This document shows, in pieces, positions 1 to 9,910 of a stretch of DNA of 42,085 nucleotides (within the stretch, counting starts at the first letter, position 1; each line of letters opens with the position of its first letter). The stretch is from Rhodospirillales bacterium (GTDB lineage: Bacteria; Pseudomonadota; Alphaproteobacteria; Azospirillales; Azospirillaceae): NCBI GenBank assembly GCA_947457845.1, contig CANGXM010000003.1, forward strand, positions 1 through 42,085. The letters are read 5' to 3'. The position numbers were made by a program, and so were the translations under genes. The notes below the pieces were generated by a model, which saw only the letters and a program-made list of their open reading frames with translations, ran no database searches and was not told the origin of the DNA.

Positions 1-162
1 CAGGCGGCGGCACCGCCTGCGACCGATGCGCCCACACGGCCCGCGGCCTCCGCCCGCACGGCGCCGCCGCCGGCCGTCTCGGTCCTGGGCGGCGTGCCGC
101 AGCCGGTTTGGATCGCCATCGTCGTGGCGGCCGTCGCCGTCGCGCTCTGGGCCGTGTTCTGA
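1..162 (+). CDS. C-terminal end of a protein with a Pro/Ala-rich linker and a C-terminal transmembrane helix (truncated at window start)
   Basis: Frame 1 reads [52 protein letters not shown], with TGA at 160-162; not in the ORF track because the start lies outside the window. Confidence 0.6.
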   Translation, partial: QAAAPPATDAPTRPAASARTAPPPAVSVLGGVPQPVWIAIVVAAVAVALWAVF

Positions 163-188
163 TGCTTTCGTGACGGGGCGGAGGGTCG

Positions 189-208
189 CTTGACCGTGTC
201 CGGTCAAG
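189..208. promoter_or_regulatory. Perfect inverted repeat CTTGACC-N6-GGTCAAG upstream of coxS (operator or terminator)
   Basis: CTTGACC (189-195) / GGTCAAG (202-208), 6-nt spacer. Confidence 0.45.
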
Positions 209-322
209 GGCCTAGCCTCACATTGGGTTGTATCGACTCCAACGTCGCGGGCGGGATCATCGGCCGGAAGAACGGTCGCCGCGGACGACGAACCGCAGAT
301 CGCAGTCAGGGGAGGTTTTTCG

Positions 323-820
<498 letters not shown>

Positions 821-848
821 GAACGAACGAGCGGGGAGGACATCGACG

Positions 849-3200
849 ATGGCACCACTGGATGGCATCGGCGCTTCGCTGCGCCGCAAAGAGGACCAGC
901 GCTTCCTGACCGGGAAGGGCCGGTACACCGACGACTTCAACCGCCACGGCCAGCTCCACGCCTATTTCCTGCGTTCGCCGCACGCCCATGCGCGCATCCG
1001 CGGGATCGACACGGGCCGGGCGAAGGCCGCGCCGGGCGTGGTCGACGTCTTCACCGGCGCCGACACGAAGGCGATCGGCGGGCTGATCTGCGGCTGGATG
1101 ATCACGTCGAAGGACGGGACGCCGATGAAGGCGGGCTCCCACCGCCCACTGGCCGAGGACAAGGTGCGCTACGTCGGCGACCACGTCGCCATCGTGATCG
1201 CCGAGACCTACAACGAGGCCAAGGACGCGGCGGAGCTGATCGACGTCGACTACGACGTGCTTACGGCCGTCGTGGTGACCGACAAGGCGCGCGCCCCCGG
1301 CGCCCCGCTCGTCCACGACGAGATCGCGAAGAACACCTGCTACGAGTGGTCGCTGGGCGACAAGGCGGCGACCGATGCGGCGTTCGCCAAGGCCGCGCAC
1401 GTCACGAAGCTCGACATCGTCAACAACCGGCTCGTGCCCAACGCGATCGAGCCGCGGGCCGCGATCGGTGACTACGACAGCGGCATGGACAGCTTCACGC
1501 TGTACACGACCAGCCAGAACCCGCACGTCGCCCGCCTCGTGCTGTCCGCCTTCAACGGCATCGCGCCGGAGCACAAGCTGCGCGTGATCGCCCCCGACGT
1601 GGGCGGCGGCTTCGGCTCGAAGATCTTCATCTACGCCGAGGAGACGGTCTGTCTCTGGGCGTCGAAGCAGGTCGGCCGCCCGGTGAAGTGGACCGGCGAC
1701 CGGTCGGAGGCCTTCCTCGCCGACGCGCACGGCCGCGATCACGTGACCACCGCCGAGATGGCGATGGCGCGGGACGGCACGATCCTGGGCCTGCGGGTCC
1801 ACACGACGGCCAATCTCGGCGCCTATCTGTCGACGTTCGCGTCCTGCGTTCCGACCTATCTCTACGCCCCGCTTCTGTCGGGCCAGTACCGCATCCCGGC
1901 GATCTACGCCGAGGTCGACGGCGTCTACACCAACACCGCCCCCGTCGACGCCTATCGCGGCGCCGGCCGGCCGGAGGCGACGTTCGTCATCGAGCGGATG
2001 GTCGAGACCGCGGCGCGGGAGATGAAGATCGACCCGGCCGAGTTCCGCCGCCGCAACTTCGTCCCGGCGGACGCGTTCCCCTACCAGACGCCGGTCATCA
2101 TGACCTACGACAGCGGCCAGTATCACAAGGTGCTGGACGAGGCGCTGACGCTCTCCGACTACGCCGGCTTCCCGGCCCGCAAGGCCGAGTCCGCCGCGCG
2201 CGGCAAGCTGCGCGGCATCGGCTTCTGCAGCTACATCGAGGCCTGCGGCATCGCGCCGTCGGCGGCGGTGGGCTCGCTGGGTGCCGGCGTCGGCCTTTGG
2301 GAGAGCGCCAAGGTGCGCTTCAACCCGACCGGCAACGTGCTGCTCTACACGGGTTCGCACCAGCACGGGCAGGGCCACGAGACGACCTTCGCCCAGCTCA
2401 TCTCCACCTACCTCGGCGTTCCGACCGACCAGGTCGAGGTGATCCACGGCGACACCGAGAAGACGCCCTTCGGCATGGGCACCTACGGCTCGCGGTCGCT
2501 GGCCGTGGGCGGTTCGGCCATCGTGAAGGCGTGCGAGAAGGTGATCGAGAAGGGTCGCAAGATCGCCGCCCACCTGCTCGAGGCCGCCGAGGGCGACATC
2601 GAGTTCAAGGACGGCAAGTTCACCGTCGCCGGCACCGACAGGGCCAAGTCGATCCAGGAGATCGCCTTCGCCGCCTACGTCCCGCACAACTATCCGCAGG
2701 GCGTGGAGCCGGGGCTGGAGGAAAGCGCCTTCTACGATCCCGTCAACTTCACCTTCCCGTCGGGAACGCAGGTCTGCGAGGTCGAGATCGACCCCGACAC
2801 CGGCGTGACGACGATCGTGAACTTCGTCGCCATCGACGATTTCGGGAAGATCATCAACCCGATGATCGTCGAGGGGCAGGTCCACGGCGGGATCGTGCAG
2901 GGCATCGGGCAGGCGCTGCTCGAGAACGCCGTCTACGACCCGGAGTCCGGACAGCTGCTGACCGGGTCGTACATGGACTACACGATGCCGCGCGCGGACG
3001 ACGTGCCGTCCTTCAAGGTCGGCCTCGTCGAGACGCCCTGCCCCCACAACCCGCTGGGCGTGAAGGGTTGCGGCGAGGCGGGCGCCATCGCCGCCCCCGC
3101 CTCGGTGATGAACGCCGTCACCGACGCCATCGGCAAGCACATGCAGATGCCCGCCACGCCCGAGCGCGTGTGGCGTGCGATCCACGGCACGGCCGTCTGA
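849..3200 (+). CDS. coxL: Molybdopterin-binding large subunit, form II CoxL-like
   Basis: 783 aa; [16 protein letters not shown] active-site loop, [14 protein letters not shown]. Confidence 0.92.
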   Translation: MAPLDGIGASLRRKEDQRFLTGKGRYTDDFNRHGQLHAYFLRSPHAHARIRGIDTGRAKAAPGVVDVFTGADTKAIGGLICGWMITSKDGTPMKAGSHRPLAEDKVRYVGDHVAIVIAETYNEAKDAAELIDVDYDVLTAVVVTDKARAPGAPLVHDEIAKNTCYEWSLGDKAATDAAFAKAAHVTKLDIVNNRLVPNAIEPRAAIGDYDSGMDSFTLYTTSQNPHVARLVLSAFNGIAPEHKLRVIAPDVGGGFGSKIFIYAEETVCLWASKQVGRPVKWTGDRSEAFLADAHGRDHVTTAEMAMARDGTILGLRVHTTANLGAYLSTFASCVPTYLYAPLLSGQYRIPAIYAEVDGVYTNTAPVDAYRGAGRPEATFVIERMVETAAREMKIDPAEFRRRNFVPADAFPYQTPVIMTYDSGQYHKVLDEALTLSDYAGFPARKAESAARGKLRGIGFCSYIEACGIAPSAAVGSLGAGVGLWESAKVRFNPTGNVLLYTGSHQHGQGHETTFAQLISTYLGVPTDQVEVIHGDTEKTPFGMGTYGSRSLAVGGSAIVKACEKVIEKGRKIAAHLLEAAEGDIEFKDGKFTVAGTDRAKSIQEIAFAAYVPHNYPQGVEPGLEESAFYDPVNFTFPSGTQVCEVEIDPDTGVTTIVNFVAIDDFGKIINPMIVEGQVHGGIVQGIGQALLENAVYDPESGQLLTGSYMDYTMPRADDVPSFKVGLVETPCPHNPLGVKGCGEAGAIAAPASVMNAVTDAIGKHMQMPATPERVWRAIHGTAV

Positions 3201-3213
3201 GGGAGCCTCCACC

Positions 3214-4008
3214 ATGTATTCCTTCGACTATCACAAGCCCGCCAGCCTCTCCGACGCCGCCGCCCTGCTGGGCAAGGCCGAGGAGGGCAAGCTCATGGCC
3301 GGCGGCCAGACCCTCATCCCGACCCTCAAGCAGCGCCTCGCCCGGCCGACCGACCTGATCGACCTGGGCGCCATCGCCGAGCTGAAGGGCATCAAGGAAG
3401 AGGGCGGCGCCCTCGTGATCGGCGCCATGGCCCGCCACGCCGACGTCGCGGCGTCGGACGTGGTGAAGCGGATGATCCCCGGCCTCGCCGACCTCGCCGA
3501 CAACATCGGCGACGCCCAGGTGCGCAACCGCGGGACCATCGGCGGCTCGATCGCGAACAGCGATCCGGCGGCCGACTATCCGTCGGCGATCGTGGCGCTG
3601 AACGCGACCGTGCACACCGTCAAGCGCACGATCGCGGCCGACGCCTTCTTCACCGGCATGTTCGAGACCGCGCTGGAGGAGGGCGAGATCATCACCGCCA
3701 TCCGCTTCCCGCGGGCCGAGAAGGCGGCCTACGCCAAGTTCCGCAACCCCGCCAGCCGCTATGCGGTCGTGGGCGCGTTCGTGGCGCGGACGGGCGGGAG
3801 CGTGCGGGTAGCGATCACCGGTGCGGCCCCCAGCGTCTTCCGCTGGACCGAGGCCGAGGCGGCGCTGTCGGCTAACTGGTCGGCGGCGGCCATCGACGGG
3901 CTGTCGGTGAAGGCGGACGGTCTGAACGCCGACATCCACGCCTCGGCCGACTACCGCGCCAACCTCGTAAAGGTGATGACCAAGCGCGCCGTGCTGGCGG
4001 CGGGCTGA
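3214..4008 (+). CDS. coxM: FAD-binding medium subunit of the same hydroxylase
   Basis: MYSFDYHKPASLSDAAALLGKAEEGKLMAGGQTLIPTLKQRL...RNRGTIGGSIANSDPAADYP; ATG at 3214 after an RBS-like stretch (track ORF starts earlier). Confidence 0.9.
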   Translation: MYSFDYHKPASLSDAAALLGKAEEGKLMAGGQTLIPTLKQRLARPTDLIDLGAIAELKGIKEEGGALVIGAMARHADVAASDVVKRMIPGLADLADNIGDAQVRNRGTIGGSIANSDPAADYPSAIVALNATVHTVKRTIAADAFFTGMFETALEEGEIITAIRFPRAEKAAYAKFRNPASRYAVVGAFVARTGGSVRVAITGAAPSVFRWTEAEAALSANWSAAAIDGLSVKADGLNADIHASADYRANLVKVMTKRAVLAAG

Positions 4009-4068
4009 TCCGACGCCATATGGTCGGGGGGGCCGTTCGCGCCCTCCCGCCGATGGCCGGAGGACCCC

Positions 4069-4557
4069 ATGGACGTGTTGGAGACGCTTTACCGGCGCGA
4101 CTTCGTGGAATGGACCACGGCCCAGGCCGAGGTCCTGCGCCGCCAGGGTGCCGCCCGCCCCGACGACGACCCCGGGATCGATTGCGAAAACCTGATCGAG
4201 GAGATCCTCGACAGCGGCCGGAGCGTCCGTCGGCGGTATCGGTCGCTCCCAACCCAGCACGTCGCCCACCTTCCGAAACTCGAGCATTCCCCGGCGGACC
4301 AGCCCCGACGCCCCTGGATGGCAGAGGCGTCGACCTTTCGGATCGACGCGAAGCGGAAGGCGGACGACGCGCCGTCGATTCGCGCCGGGCTCGATCTGGC
4401 CGGGATCCATGCCGACGCGCGGCGCATCGTGGCGGACGGGATGGCGGTCGACGGCCTGGACGTGCCCGACCTCCCGACCGTCTGCCCCGACGACCTCGAC
4501 GCGCAGATCCTCGCCGACGGCTGGTTCCCCGGGAACCGGCACGGAATCGCGCCATGA
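4069..4557 (+). CDS. DUF29 family protein, copy 1
   Basis: LYRRDFVEWTTAQAEVLRR...ENLIEEILDSGRSVRRRYRS...HLPKLEHSP pattern typical of DUF29. Confidence 0.8.
   Translation: MDVLETLYRRDFVEWTTAQAEVLRRQGAARPDDDPGIDCENLIEEILDSGRSVRRRYRSLPTQHVAHLPKLEHSPADQPRRPWMAEASTFRIDAKRKADDAPSIRAGLDLAGIHADARRIVADGMAVDGLDVPDLPTVCPDDLDAQILADGWFPGNRHGIAP
4502..4544 (+). repeat. 43-nt direct repeat, copy 1 (3' end of DUF29 copy 1)
   Basis: CGCAGATCCTCGCCGACGGCTGGTTCCCCGGGAACCGGCACGG, identical to 5014-5056. Confidence 0.9.
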
Positions 4558-5069
4558 CGGCGAAGCACAGGCCGGTCGATCCGCCTTTCGACGACACCCT
4601 CTACGAAAGGGACTACGTGGAATGGGCCGAGGCGCAGGCCGAGGCGGTGGGCCGCCTCCGGGACCTGCGCCCGGCCGCGGACGTCGGGATCGACCACGAC
4701 AATCTGATCGACGAGATCCTCGACATGGCGAGAAGTTGGCGCCACGCTTACGAGTCGCAGATCATCCAGACGATGGTGCACCTGCTGAAGCTCGAACATT
4801 CGCCGGCGAGGGATCCCCGTCTTCATTGGCGATCCGAGGTGACGAACCACCGGTTGCAGGCACGACGAAGGGCAGCGGCCGCGCCGAGCCTGCGGTCACG
4901 GATCGACCTCCGGGATCTTTACGCCGACGCGCGAAAGCTGGCCCTGATCGCCCTGGAGCAGGACGCCGTCCCCGCCTCCACGCTGCCGGCCACCTGCCCC
5001 TACGACCTCGACACGCAGATCCTCGCCGACGGCTGGTTCCCCGGGAACCGGCACGGCCTTCTCCCCTGA
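4554..5069 (+). CDS. DUF29 family protein, copy 2
   Basis: MTAKHRPVDPPFDDTLYERDYVEWAEAQAEAVGRL...DNLIDEILDMARSWRHAYESQIIQTMVHLLKLEHSP; ATGA overlap with copy 1. Confidence 0.82.
   Translation: MTAKHRPVDPPFDDTLYERDYVEWAEAQAEAVGRLRDLRPAADVGIDHDNLIDEILDMARSWRHAYESQIIQTMVHLLKLEHSPARDPRLHWRSEVTNHRLQARRRAAAAPSLRSRIDLRDLYADARKLALIALEQDAVPASTLPATCPYDLDTQILADGWFPGNRHGLLP
5014..5056 (+). repeat. 43-nt direct repeat, copy 2 (3' end of DUF29 copy 2)
   Basis: Identical to 4502-4544. Confidence 0.9.
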
Positions 5070-5097
5070 TCCCCGCTCGCCCGACCGGACACCCCTG

Positions 5098-6021
5098 ATG
5101 GCCCCTTCCCTTCCCGCCTCGGTCGACGAGACGGTCGCCCTCCTCCAGCGCGGCGACTACGTGACCGACCGCGCGCTCGCGACCGCCCTGTTCCTCGCCC
5201 TCAAGCTCGGGCGCCCGCTGTTCCTGGAGGGCGAGGCCGGCGTCGGCAAGACCGAGATCGCCAAGGTCCTGTCGAAGACGCTGGGCCGGAAGCTCCTGCG
5301 GCTCCAGTGCTACGAGGGTCTCGACGTCTCCTCGGCCGTCTACGAGTGGAACTACGCCCGGCAGATGATCGAGATCCGCCTCGCCGAGGCCGCGGGCGAC
5401 ACGGACCGGGGCGCGCTCGCGTCCGACATCTTCGCCGACCGGTTCCTGATCCGTCGCCCCCTCCTGCAGGCGCTGGAGCCCCAGGCCGACGGACCGCCCG
5501 TCCTCCTGATCGACGAGCTGGACCGGACCGACGAGCCATTCGAGGCGTACCTGCTGGAGATCCTGTCGGACTTCCAGGTCACCATCCCGGAACTGGGCAC
5601 CATCGCGGCCGAGCGGCCGCCGATCGTGATCGTGACGTCGAACCGCACGCGCGAGATCCACGATGCGCTGAAGCGCCGCTGCTTCTACCATTGGGTCGAC
5701 TATCCGGCGCCCGAGCGCGAACTGGCGATCCTCAAGGTTAAGGCCCCGGGCGCCGACGACCGCCTCGCCCGGCAGATGGTCCAGTTCGTCCAGCGCCTGC
5801 GGGGCATGGACCTGTTCAAGGCGCCGGGGGTGGCCGAGACGATCGACTGGGCGCACGCTCTGACCCAGCTCGACCGGATGGAACTCACGCCCGGCCTGAT
5901 CGACGACACGCTCGGCACCCTGCTGAAGTACCAGGACGACATCGGCCGGATCCGCGGCAGCGAGGCCGCGCGCCTCCTGGCCGAGGTGCAGGACGAGATC
6001 GCCGCCGCCGCCCGGGGCTGA
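5098..6021 (+). CDS. coxD: MoxR-type AAA+ ATPase, CoxD-like
   Basis: Walker A GEAGVGKTE, Walker B VLLIDELDR, position upstream of a VWA gene. Confidence 0.88.
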   Translation: MAPSLPASVDETVALLQRGDYVTDRALATALFLALKLGRPLFLEGEAGVGKTEIAKVLSKTLGRKLLRLQCYEGLDVSSAVYEWNYARQMIEIRLAEAAGDTDRGALASDIFADRFLIRRPLLQALEPQADGPPVLLIDELDRTDEPFEAYLLEILSDFQVTIPELGTIAAERPPIVIVTSNRTREIHDALKRRCFYHWVDYPAPERELAILKVKAPGADDRLARQMVQFVQRLRGMDLFKAPGVAETIDWAHALTQLDRMELTPGLIDDTLGTLLKYQDDIGRIRGSEAARLLAEVQDEIAAAARG

Positions 6022-6025
6022 CCGG

Positions 6026-7258
6026 ATGGCCGAGATCGACGGCATCCAGGCCGACGGGCGCCTCGCCCGCAACATCCTCCAGTTCGGCCGCGTGCTGCGC
6101 CGGGCGGGGCTCCCCGTCGGCCCGGGCCGGGTGCTGCAGGCGATCGAGGCGGTAGAGGCGGTCGGCATCGGCGACCGGACCGACTTCTACTGGACGCTCC
6201 ACGCGGTCTTCGTGAACCGGCGCGACCAGCGGGAGGTGTTCGACCAGGCGTTCCACGTCTTCTGGCGGAACCCGAACCTGCTCGAACGCATGCTCACCGT
6301 GATGCTGCCGCCGTCCCCCGGCGAGGCGTCTCCCGACGACACCGAGATCTCGCGCCGCGTGTCGGAGGCGATGATGCCGGAGAAGGGCCAGGGCCAGCCG
6401 CAGCCGCCGCAGAACCAGGACGTCGAGTTCGACGCCGCCTTCACCTGGTCCGACCGCGAGATCCTGCGGACGATGGACTTCGAACAGATGAGCGCGGAGG
6501 AGATCCGCCGCGCCAAGGCCGTCCTCGCCCGCATGCGCCTGCCGCTGATGGACGTTCCGACCCGCCGCTTCCGCCGCGATCCCACCGGCCCGCGCATCGA
6601 CCTGCGGGCGACGATTCGCGAGAGCCTGCGCGGCGGCGGCGGCCTCGTGGACCTCGCCCGGCGGCGGCGCCGCGTGCGGCATCCGCCGCTGGTCGTGCTG
6701 TGCGACATCTCGGGCTCGATGAGCCGGTATTCGCGGATGCTGCTGCACTTCCTGCACGCGGTGACGAACGACCGCGACCGGGTCCACGTCTTCGTCTTCG
6801 GCACGCGGCTGACCAACGTGACCCGCGCGCTCCGGTCGAAGGACGTCGACGTGGCGCTGGGCAGGATCGGGGCCCAGGTGCAGGACTGGTCGGGCGGCAC
6901 CCGCATCGGCCACTGCATCGATGGGTTCAACCGCGACTGGTCGCGCCGCGTGCTGGGCCAGGGTGCCGTCGTGCTGCTGATCTCCGACGGGCTCGATCGC
7001 GACGGCGGGGTCGGGCTGTCGGTGGCCATGGACCGGCTGCACCGCAGCTGTCGCCGGCTGATCTGGCTGAATCCCCTGTTGCGCTGGGACGGGTTCGCGC
7101 CGAAATCTTCGGGTATCCGCGCCATGCTTCCCCATGTGGACGAGTTCCGCTCGGCCCACAGCCTCGAGAGCCTCGAGGAACTGGCGCGGCTCCTGGCCGC
7201 CGAGCGCCCCGCGGGGCCCGACGGCGTCCGCCGCTGGCTGAAGGAGATGGCCGCATGA
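6026..7258 (+). CDS. coxE: VWA domain protein, CoxE-like
   Basis: MIDAS-like VLCDISGSMSRYSRMLLHFLHAV; gene order coxD-coxE. Confidence 0.88.
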   Translation: MAEIDGIQADGRLARNILQFGRVLRRAGLPVGPGRVLQAIEAVEAVGIGDRTDFYWTLHAVFVNRRDQREVFDQAFHVFWRNPNLLERMLTVMLPPSPGEASPDDTEISRRVSEAMMPEKGQGQPQPPQNQDVEFDAAFTWSDREILRTMDFEQMSAEEIRRAKAVLARMRLPLMDVPTRRFRRDPTGPRIDLRATIRESLRGGGGLVDLARRRRRVRHPPLVVLCDISGSMSRYSRMLLHFLHAVTNDRDRVHVFVFGTRLTNVTRALRSKDVDVALGRIGAQVQDWSGGTRIGHCIDGFNRDWSRRVLGQGAVVLLISDGLDRDGGVGLSVAMDRLHRSCRRLIWLNPLLRWDGFAPKSSGIRAMLPHVDEFRSAHSLESLEELARLLAAERPAGPDGVRRWLKEMAA

Positions 7259-7572
7259 CCGCAGCGTCCGAGATCGAGACCGCCGCCCTCTGGCGCGCCG
7301 AGGGGCGCCGGGTGGCCGTGGCGACCGTCGTCGCCACCTGGGGCTCCTCGCCCCGCCCGGTCGGGAGCCAGATGGCGATCGACGGCGACGGGCGGATGGT
7401 GGGCTCCGTCTCCGGCGGCTGCATCGAGGGGGCGGTCGTCCACGAGGCGATGCAGACCATGGCCGACGGCGAGCACCGGATGCTCGACTTCGGCGTCAGC
7501 GACGAGATGGCCTGGGAGGTCGGGCTCGCCTGCGGCGGGCGCGTCCAGGTCTATGTGGAGCCGGTGGAGTGA
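7255..7572 (+). CDS. XdhC/CoxI N-terminal domain protein
   Basis: VATVVATWGSSPRPVGSQMAIDGDGRMVGSVSGGCIEGAVV; ATG overlaps coxE stop. Confidence 0.85.
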   Translation: MTAASEIETAALWRAEGRRVAVATVVATWGSSPRPVGSQMAIDGDGRMVGSVSGGCIEGAVVHEAMQTMADGEHRMLDFGVSDEMAWEVGLACGGRVQVYVEPVE

Positions 7573-8279
7573 AGGCCGCCCTCCTCGACCGCCTGCTCGC
7601 CGCCAAGCGCGCGAAGCAGCCCCTCGCGATGGTGACCGACCTCGGCACCGGGCAGCAGACGCTCGTCTTCCCCGACGCGGTGCACGGTCAGGCCGGTCTC
7701 GAGGGCGCGCTGCTCGACGAGGTGCGCCGTCGCCTCCGCCTCGACCTCAGCGGGATCGTCGAGACGCCGGATCACCGGATCTTCGTCCATGTCCACAATC
7801 CGCCGCTGCGCATGGTCGTGGTGGGTGCCGTCCACATCGCGCAGCCGCTCGTCCGCATGGCCGTCGTCGCCGGCTACGACGTCACGGTCGTCGATCCCCG
7901 CGCCGCATTCGCCTCGGAGGAGCGGTTCCCGGGCGTCGCGCTCTCCAACGACTGGCCGGACGAGGCGATGACGGCGCTGGCGCCGGACGCGCGGACGGCC
8001 GTCGTCACGCTCACACACGACCCGAAGCTGGACGATCCGGCACTGATCGTGGCGCTGCGCTCGCCCGCCTTCTACGTGGGCGCGCTGGGCAGCCGGAAGA
8101 CCCATGCCCGGCGGGTGGAGCGCCTGTCGGCCGAGGGACTGACGGCGGCCGAGATCGCCCGCATCCACGGCCCGGTCGGCCTCGCGATCGACGCCGTCAC
8201 CCCGGCCGAGATCGCGGTCTCGATCCTCGGGCAGGTGACGCAGGTCCTCCGCCGGCGGGCGGAGGACGACGGGCCGTGA
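7569..8279 (+). CDS. XdhC Rossmann-domain protein
   Basis: MVVVGAVHIAQPLVRMAVVAGYDVTVVDPRAAFASEERFPG...YVGALGSRKTHARRVERL; GTGA overlap. Confidence 0.85.
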   Translation: MKAALLDRLLAAKRAKQPLAMVTDLGTGQQTLVFPDAVHGQAGLEGALLDEVRRRLRLDLSGIVETPDHRIFVHVHNPPLRMVVVGAVHIAQPLVRMAVVAGYDVTVVDPRAAFASEERFPGVALSNDWPDEAMTALAPDARTAVVTLTHDPKLDDPALIVALRSPAFYVGALGSRKTHARRVERLSAEGLTAAEIARIHGPVGLAIDAVTPAEIAVSILGQVTQVLRRRAEDDGP

Positions 8280-9910
8280 GGTTCGGCCCGACGCCGCTGG
8301 CCGAGGCGGAGGGGGCATTCCTGGCGCATGCGCTCCGCGTCGGCGGCGCCGTGTTCAAGAAGGGACGGCGCCTGTCGACCGACGACGTCGCTCTCATGCG
8401 GATCAACGGCTTGACGGAGGTCGTGGCGGCGCGGCTCGAACCGGGCGACCTCGACGAGGATCTGGCCGCCGCCCGCATCGCCGCCGCCCTGGCGGGGCCG
8501 GGGATCACGGCCGGCGCCGCCTTCACGGGCCGGGTGAACCTCTTCGCGCAAGCCCATGGCCTGCTGACGATCGACACCGCGCGCATCGACCGGATCAACG
8601 TCGTCGACGAGGCCGTGACCGTCGCGACGCTCCCTGCCCACACGCCGGTCGCCCCCCGCCAGATGCTGGCGACGGTGAAGATCATCCCCTTCGCGGCGCC
8701 GCTGGCGGCGGTGGAGGCGGCGGAGGCGGTGGCGCGGGAGGCCGCGCCCGTCGTCGTGGTGCGCCCCTTCCGCCCGCGCACCGTGGCGCTGATCCAGACC
8801 CGCCTGCCGGGAACCAAGGACGGCGTGCTGGACAAGACGGTGACGGTCACGGCGGAGCGGGTCGCCGCCTACGGCAGCGCCCTGGCGCCCGACGTTCGCG
8901 TACCGCACGAGCCGGGGGCGTTGGCGGCGGCGGTCGCGGCGGCGATCGGCGACGGGGCCGGCCTGTTGCTGATCGCGGGGGCGTCGGCGATCACCGACCG
9001 GCGCGACGTGCTGCCGGACGCGATCGAGCGGGCCGGGGGGACGGTGGAGCACTTCGGGATGCCGGTCGATCCCGGCAATCTGCTCCTCCTCGCGCGGGTC
9101 GGAACGGTGCCGGTCCTCGGCCTGCCGGGCTGCGCGCGTTCGCCGAAGCTCAACGGCTTCGACTGGGTTCTTCAGAGATTGCTCGCGGACGTGCCGGTCG
9201 GGCGGGCGGACGTGATGCGGATGGGCGTCGGCGGCCTGCTGGCGGAGATCCCGTCCCGGCCCCTGCCCCGGGCCGACGCGTCCCCCCGGCCGGCCCCGAA
9301 CGCGCCGCAGGCGCCGCGCGTAACCGCCGTGGTGCTGGCGGCCGGGCGCGGGACCCGCATGGGTGGGCCGAACAAGCTCGCCCTGCCCCTCGACGGGCGG
9401 CCCATCGTCGACCACGTGGTCGCCGCGGCCCAGGCGTCGCAGGCCGAGCGGGTGGTGGTGGTGACGGGGCACGAGCCCGAGCGGGTGCGGGCGTCCCTCG
9501 CCGGCCGGACGGCGACGTTCGTGCACAATCCCGACCATGCCGACGGGCTGTCCACCTCGCTGCGCGCGGGCCTCGCGGCGGTCGGGGAGGAGACGGACGC
9601 GGTCGTGGTCCTGCTGGGCGACATGCCGCGCGTGAACGCGGGTCTGATCGACAGGCTGATCGCCGCCTATGCGCCGGTGGAAGGGCGGTCGATCTGCGTC
9701 CCGACGGTCGGCGGCCGGCGGGGGAACCCGATCCTGTGGGACCGCGCGTTCCTGACCGAGATGTCGCGGATCGAGGGCGACACCGGCGCCAGGGCGCTGC
9801 TGGAGCGCCACGCCGACGTGGTGTGCGAGGTTGCGGCCGGCGACGACGCGGCCCTGACGGACGTCGACACGCCCGCGGCCTACGCCGCGGTCACCGGGTC
9901 CGCGCCGTGA
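8276..9910 (+). CDS. Fusion of a molybdopterin-binding (MoCF-like) domain and a MobA-like NTP transferase
   Basis: GTG at 8276; C-terminal half VTAVVLAAGRGTRMGGPNKLALPLDGRPIVDHVV is a MobA-like nucleotidyltransferase start. Confidence 0.85.
   Translation: MRFGPTPLAEAEGAFLAHALRVGGAVFKKGRRLSTDDVALMRINGLTEVVAARLEPGDLDEDLAAARIAAALAGPGITAGAAFTGRVNLFAQAHGLLTIDTARIDRINVVDEAVTVATLPAHTPVAPRQMLATVKIIPFAAPLAAVEAAEAVAREAAPVVVVRPFRPRTVALIQTRLPGTKDGVLDKTVTVTAERVAAYGSALAPDVRVPHEPGALAAAVAAAIGDGAGLLLIAGASAITDRRDVLPDAIERAGGTVEHFGMPVDPGNLLLLARVGTVPVLGLPGCARSPKLNGFDWVLQRLLADVPVGRADVMRMGVGGLLAEIPSRPLPRADASPRPAPNAPQAPRVTAVVLAAGRGTRMGGPNKLALPLDGRPIVDHVVAAAQASQAERVVVVTGHEPERVRASLAGRTATFVHNPDHADGLSTSLRAGLAAVGEETDAVVVLLGDMPRVNAGLIDRLIAAYAPVEGRSICVPTVGGRRGNPILWDRAFLTEMSRIEGDTGARALLERHADVVCEVAAGDDAALTDVDTPAAYAAVTGSAP

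Noticed and set aside
1688-3358. 556-aa plus-strand ORF inside coxL/coxM
   Set aside because: Arg/Pro-rich shifted frame of coxL; no motif.
3118-4542. 474-aa minus-strand ORF opposite coxM and DUF29
   Set aside because: Antisense artefact of GC-rich coding DNA; the opposite strand has recognisable proteins throughout.
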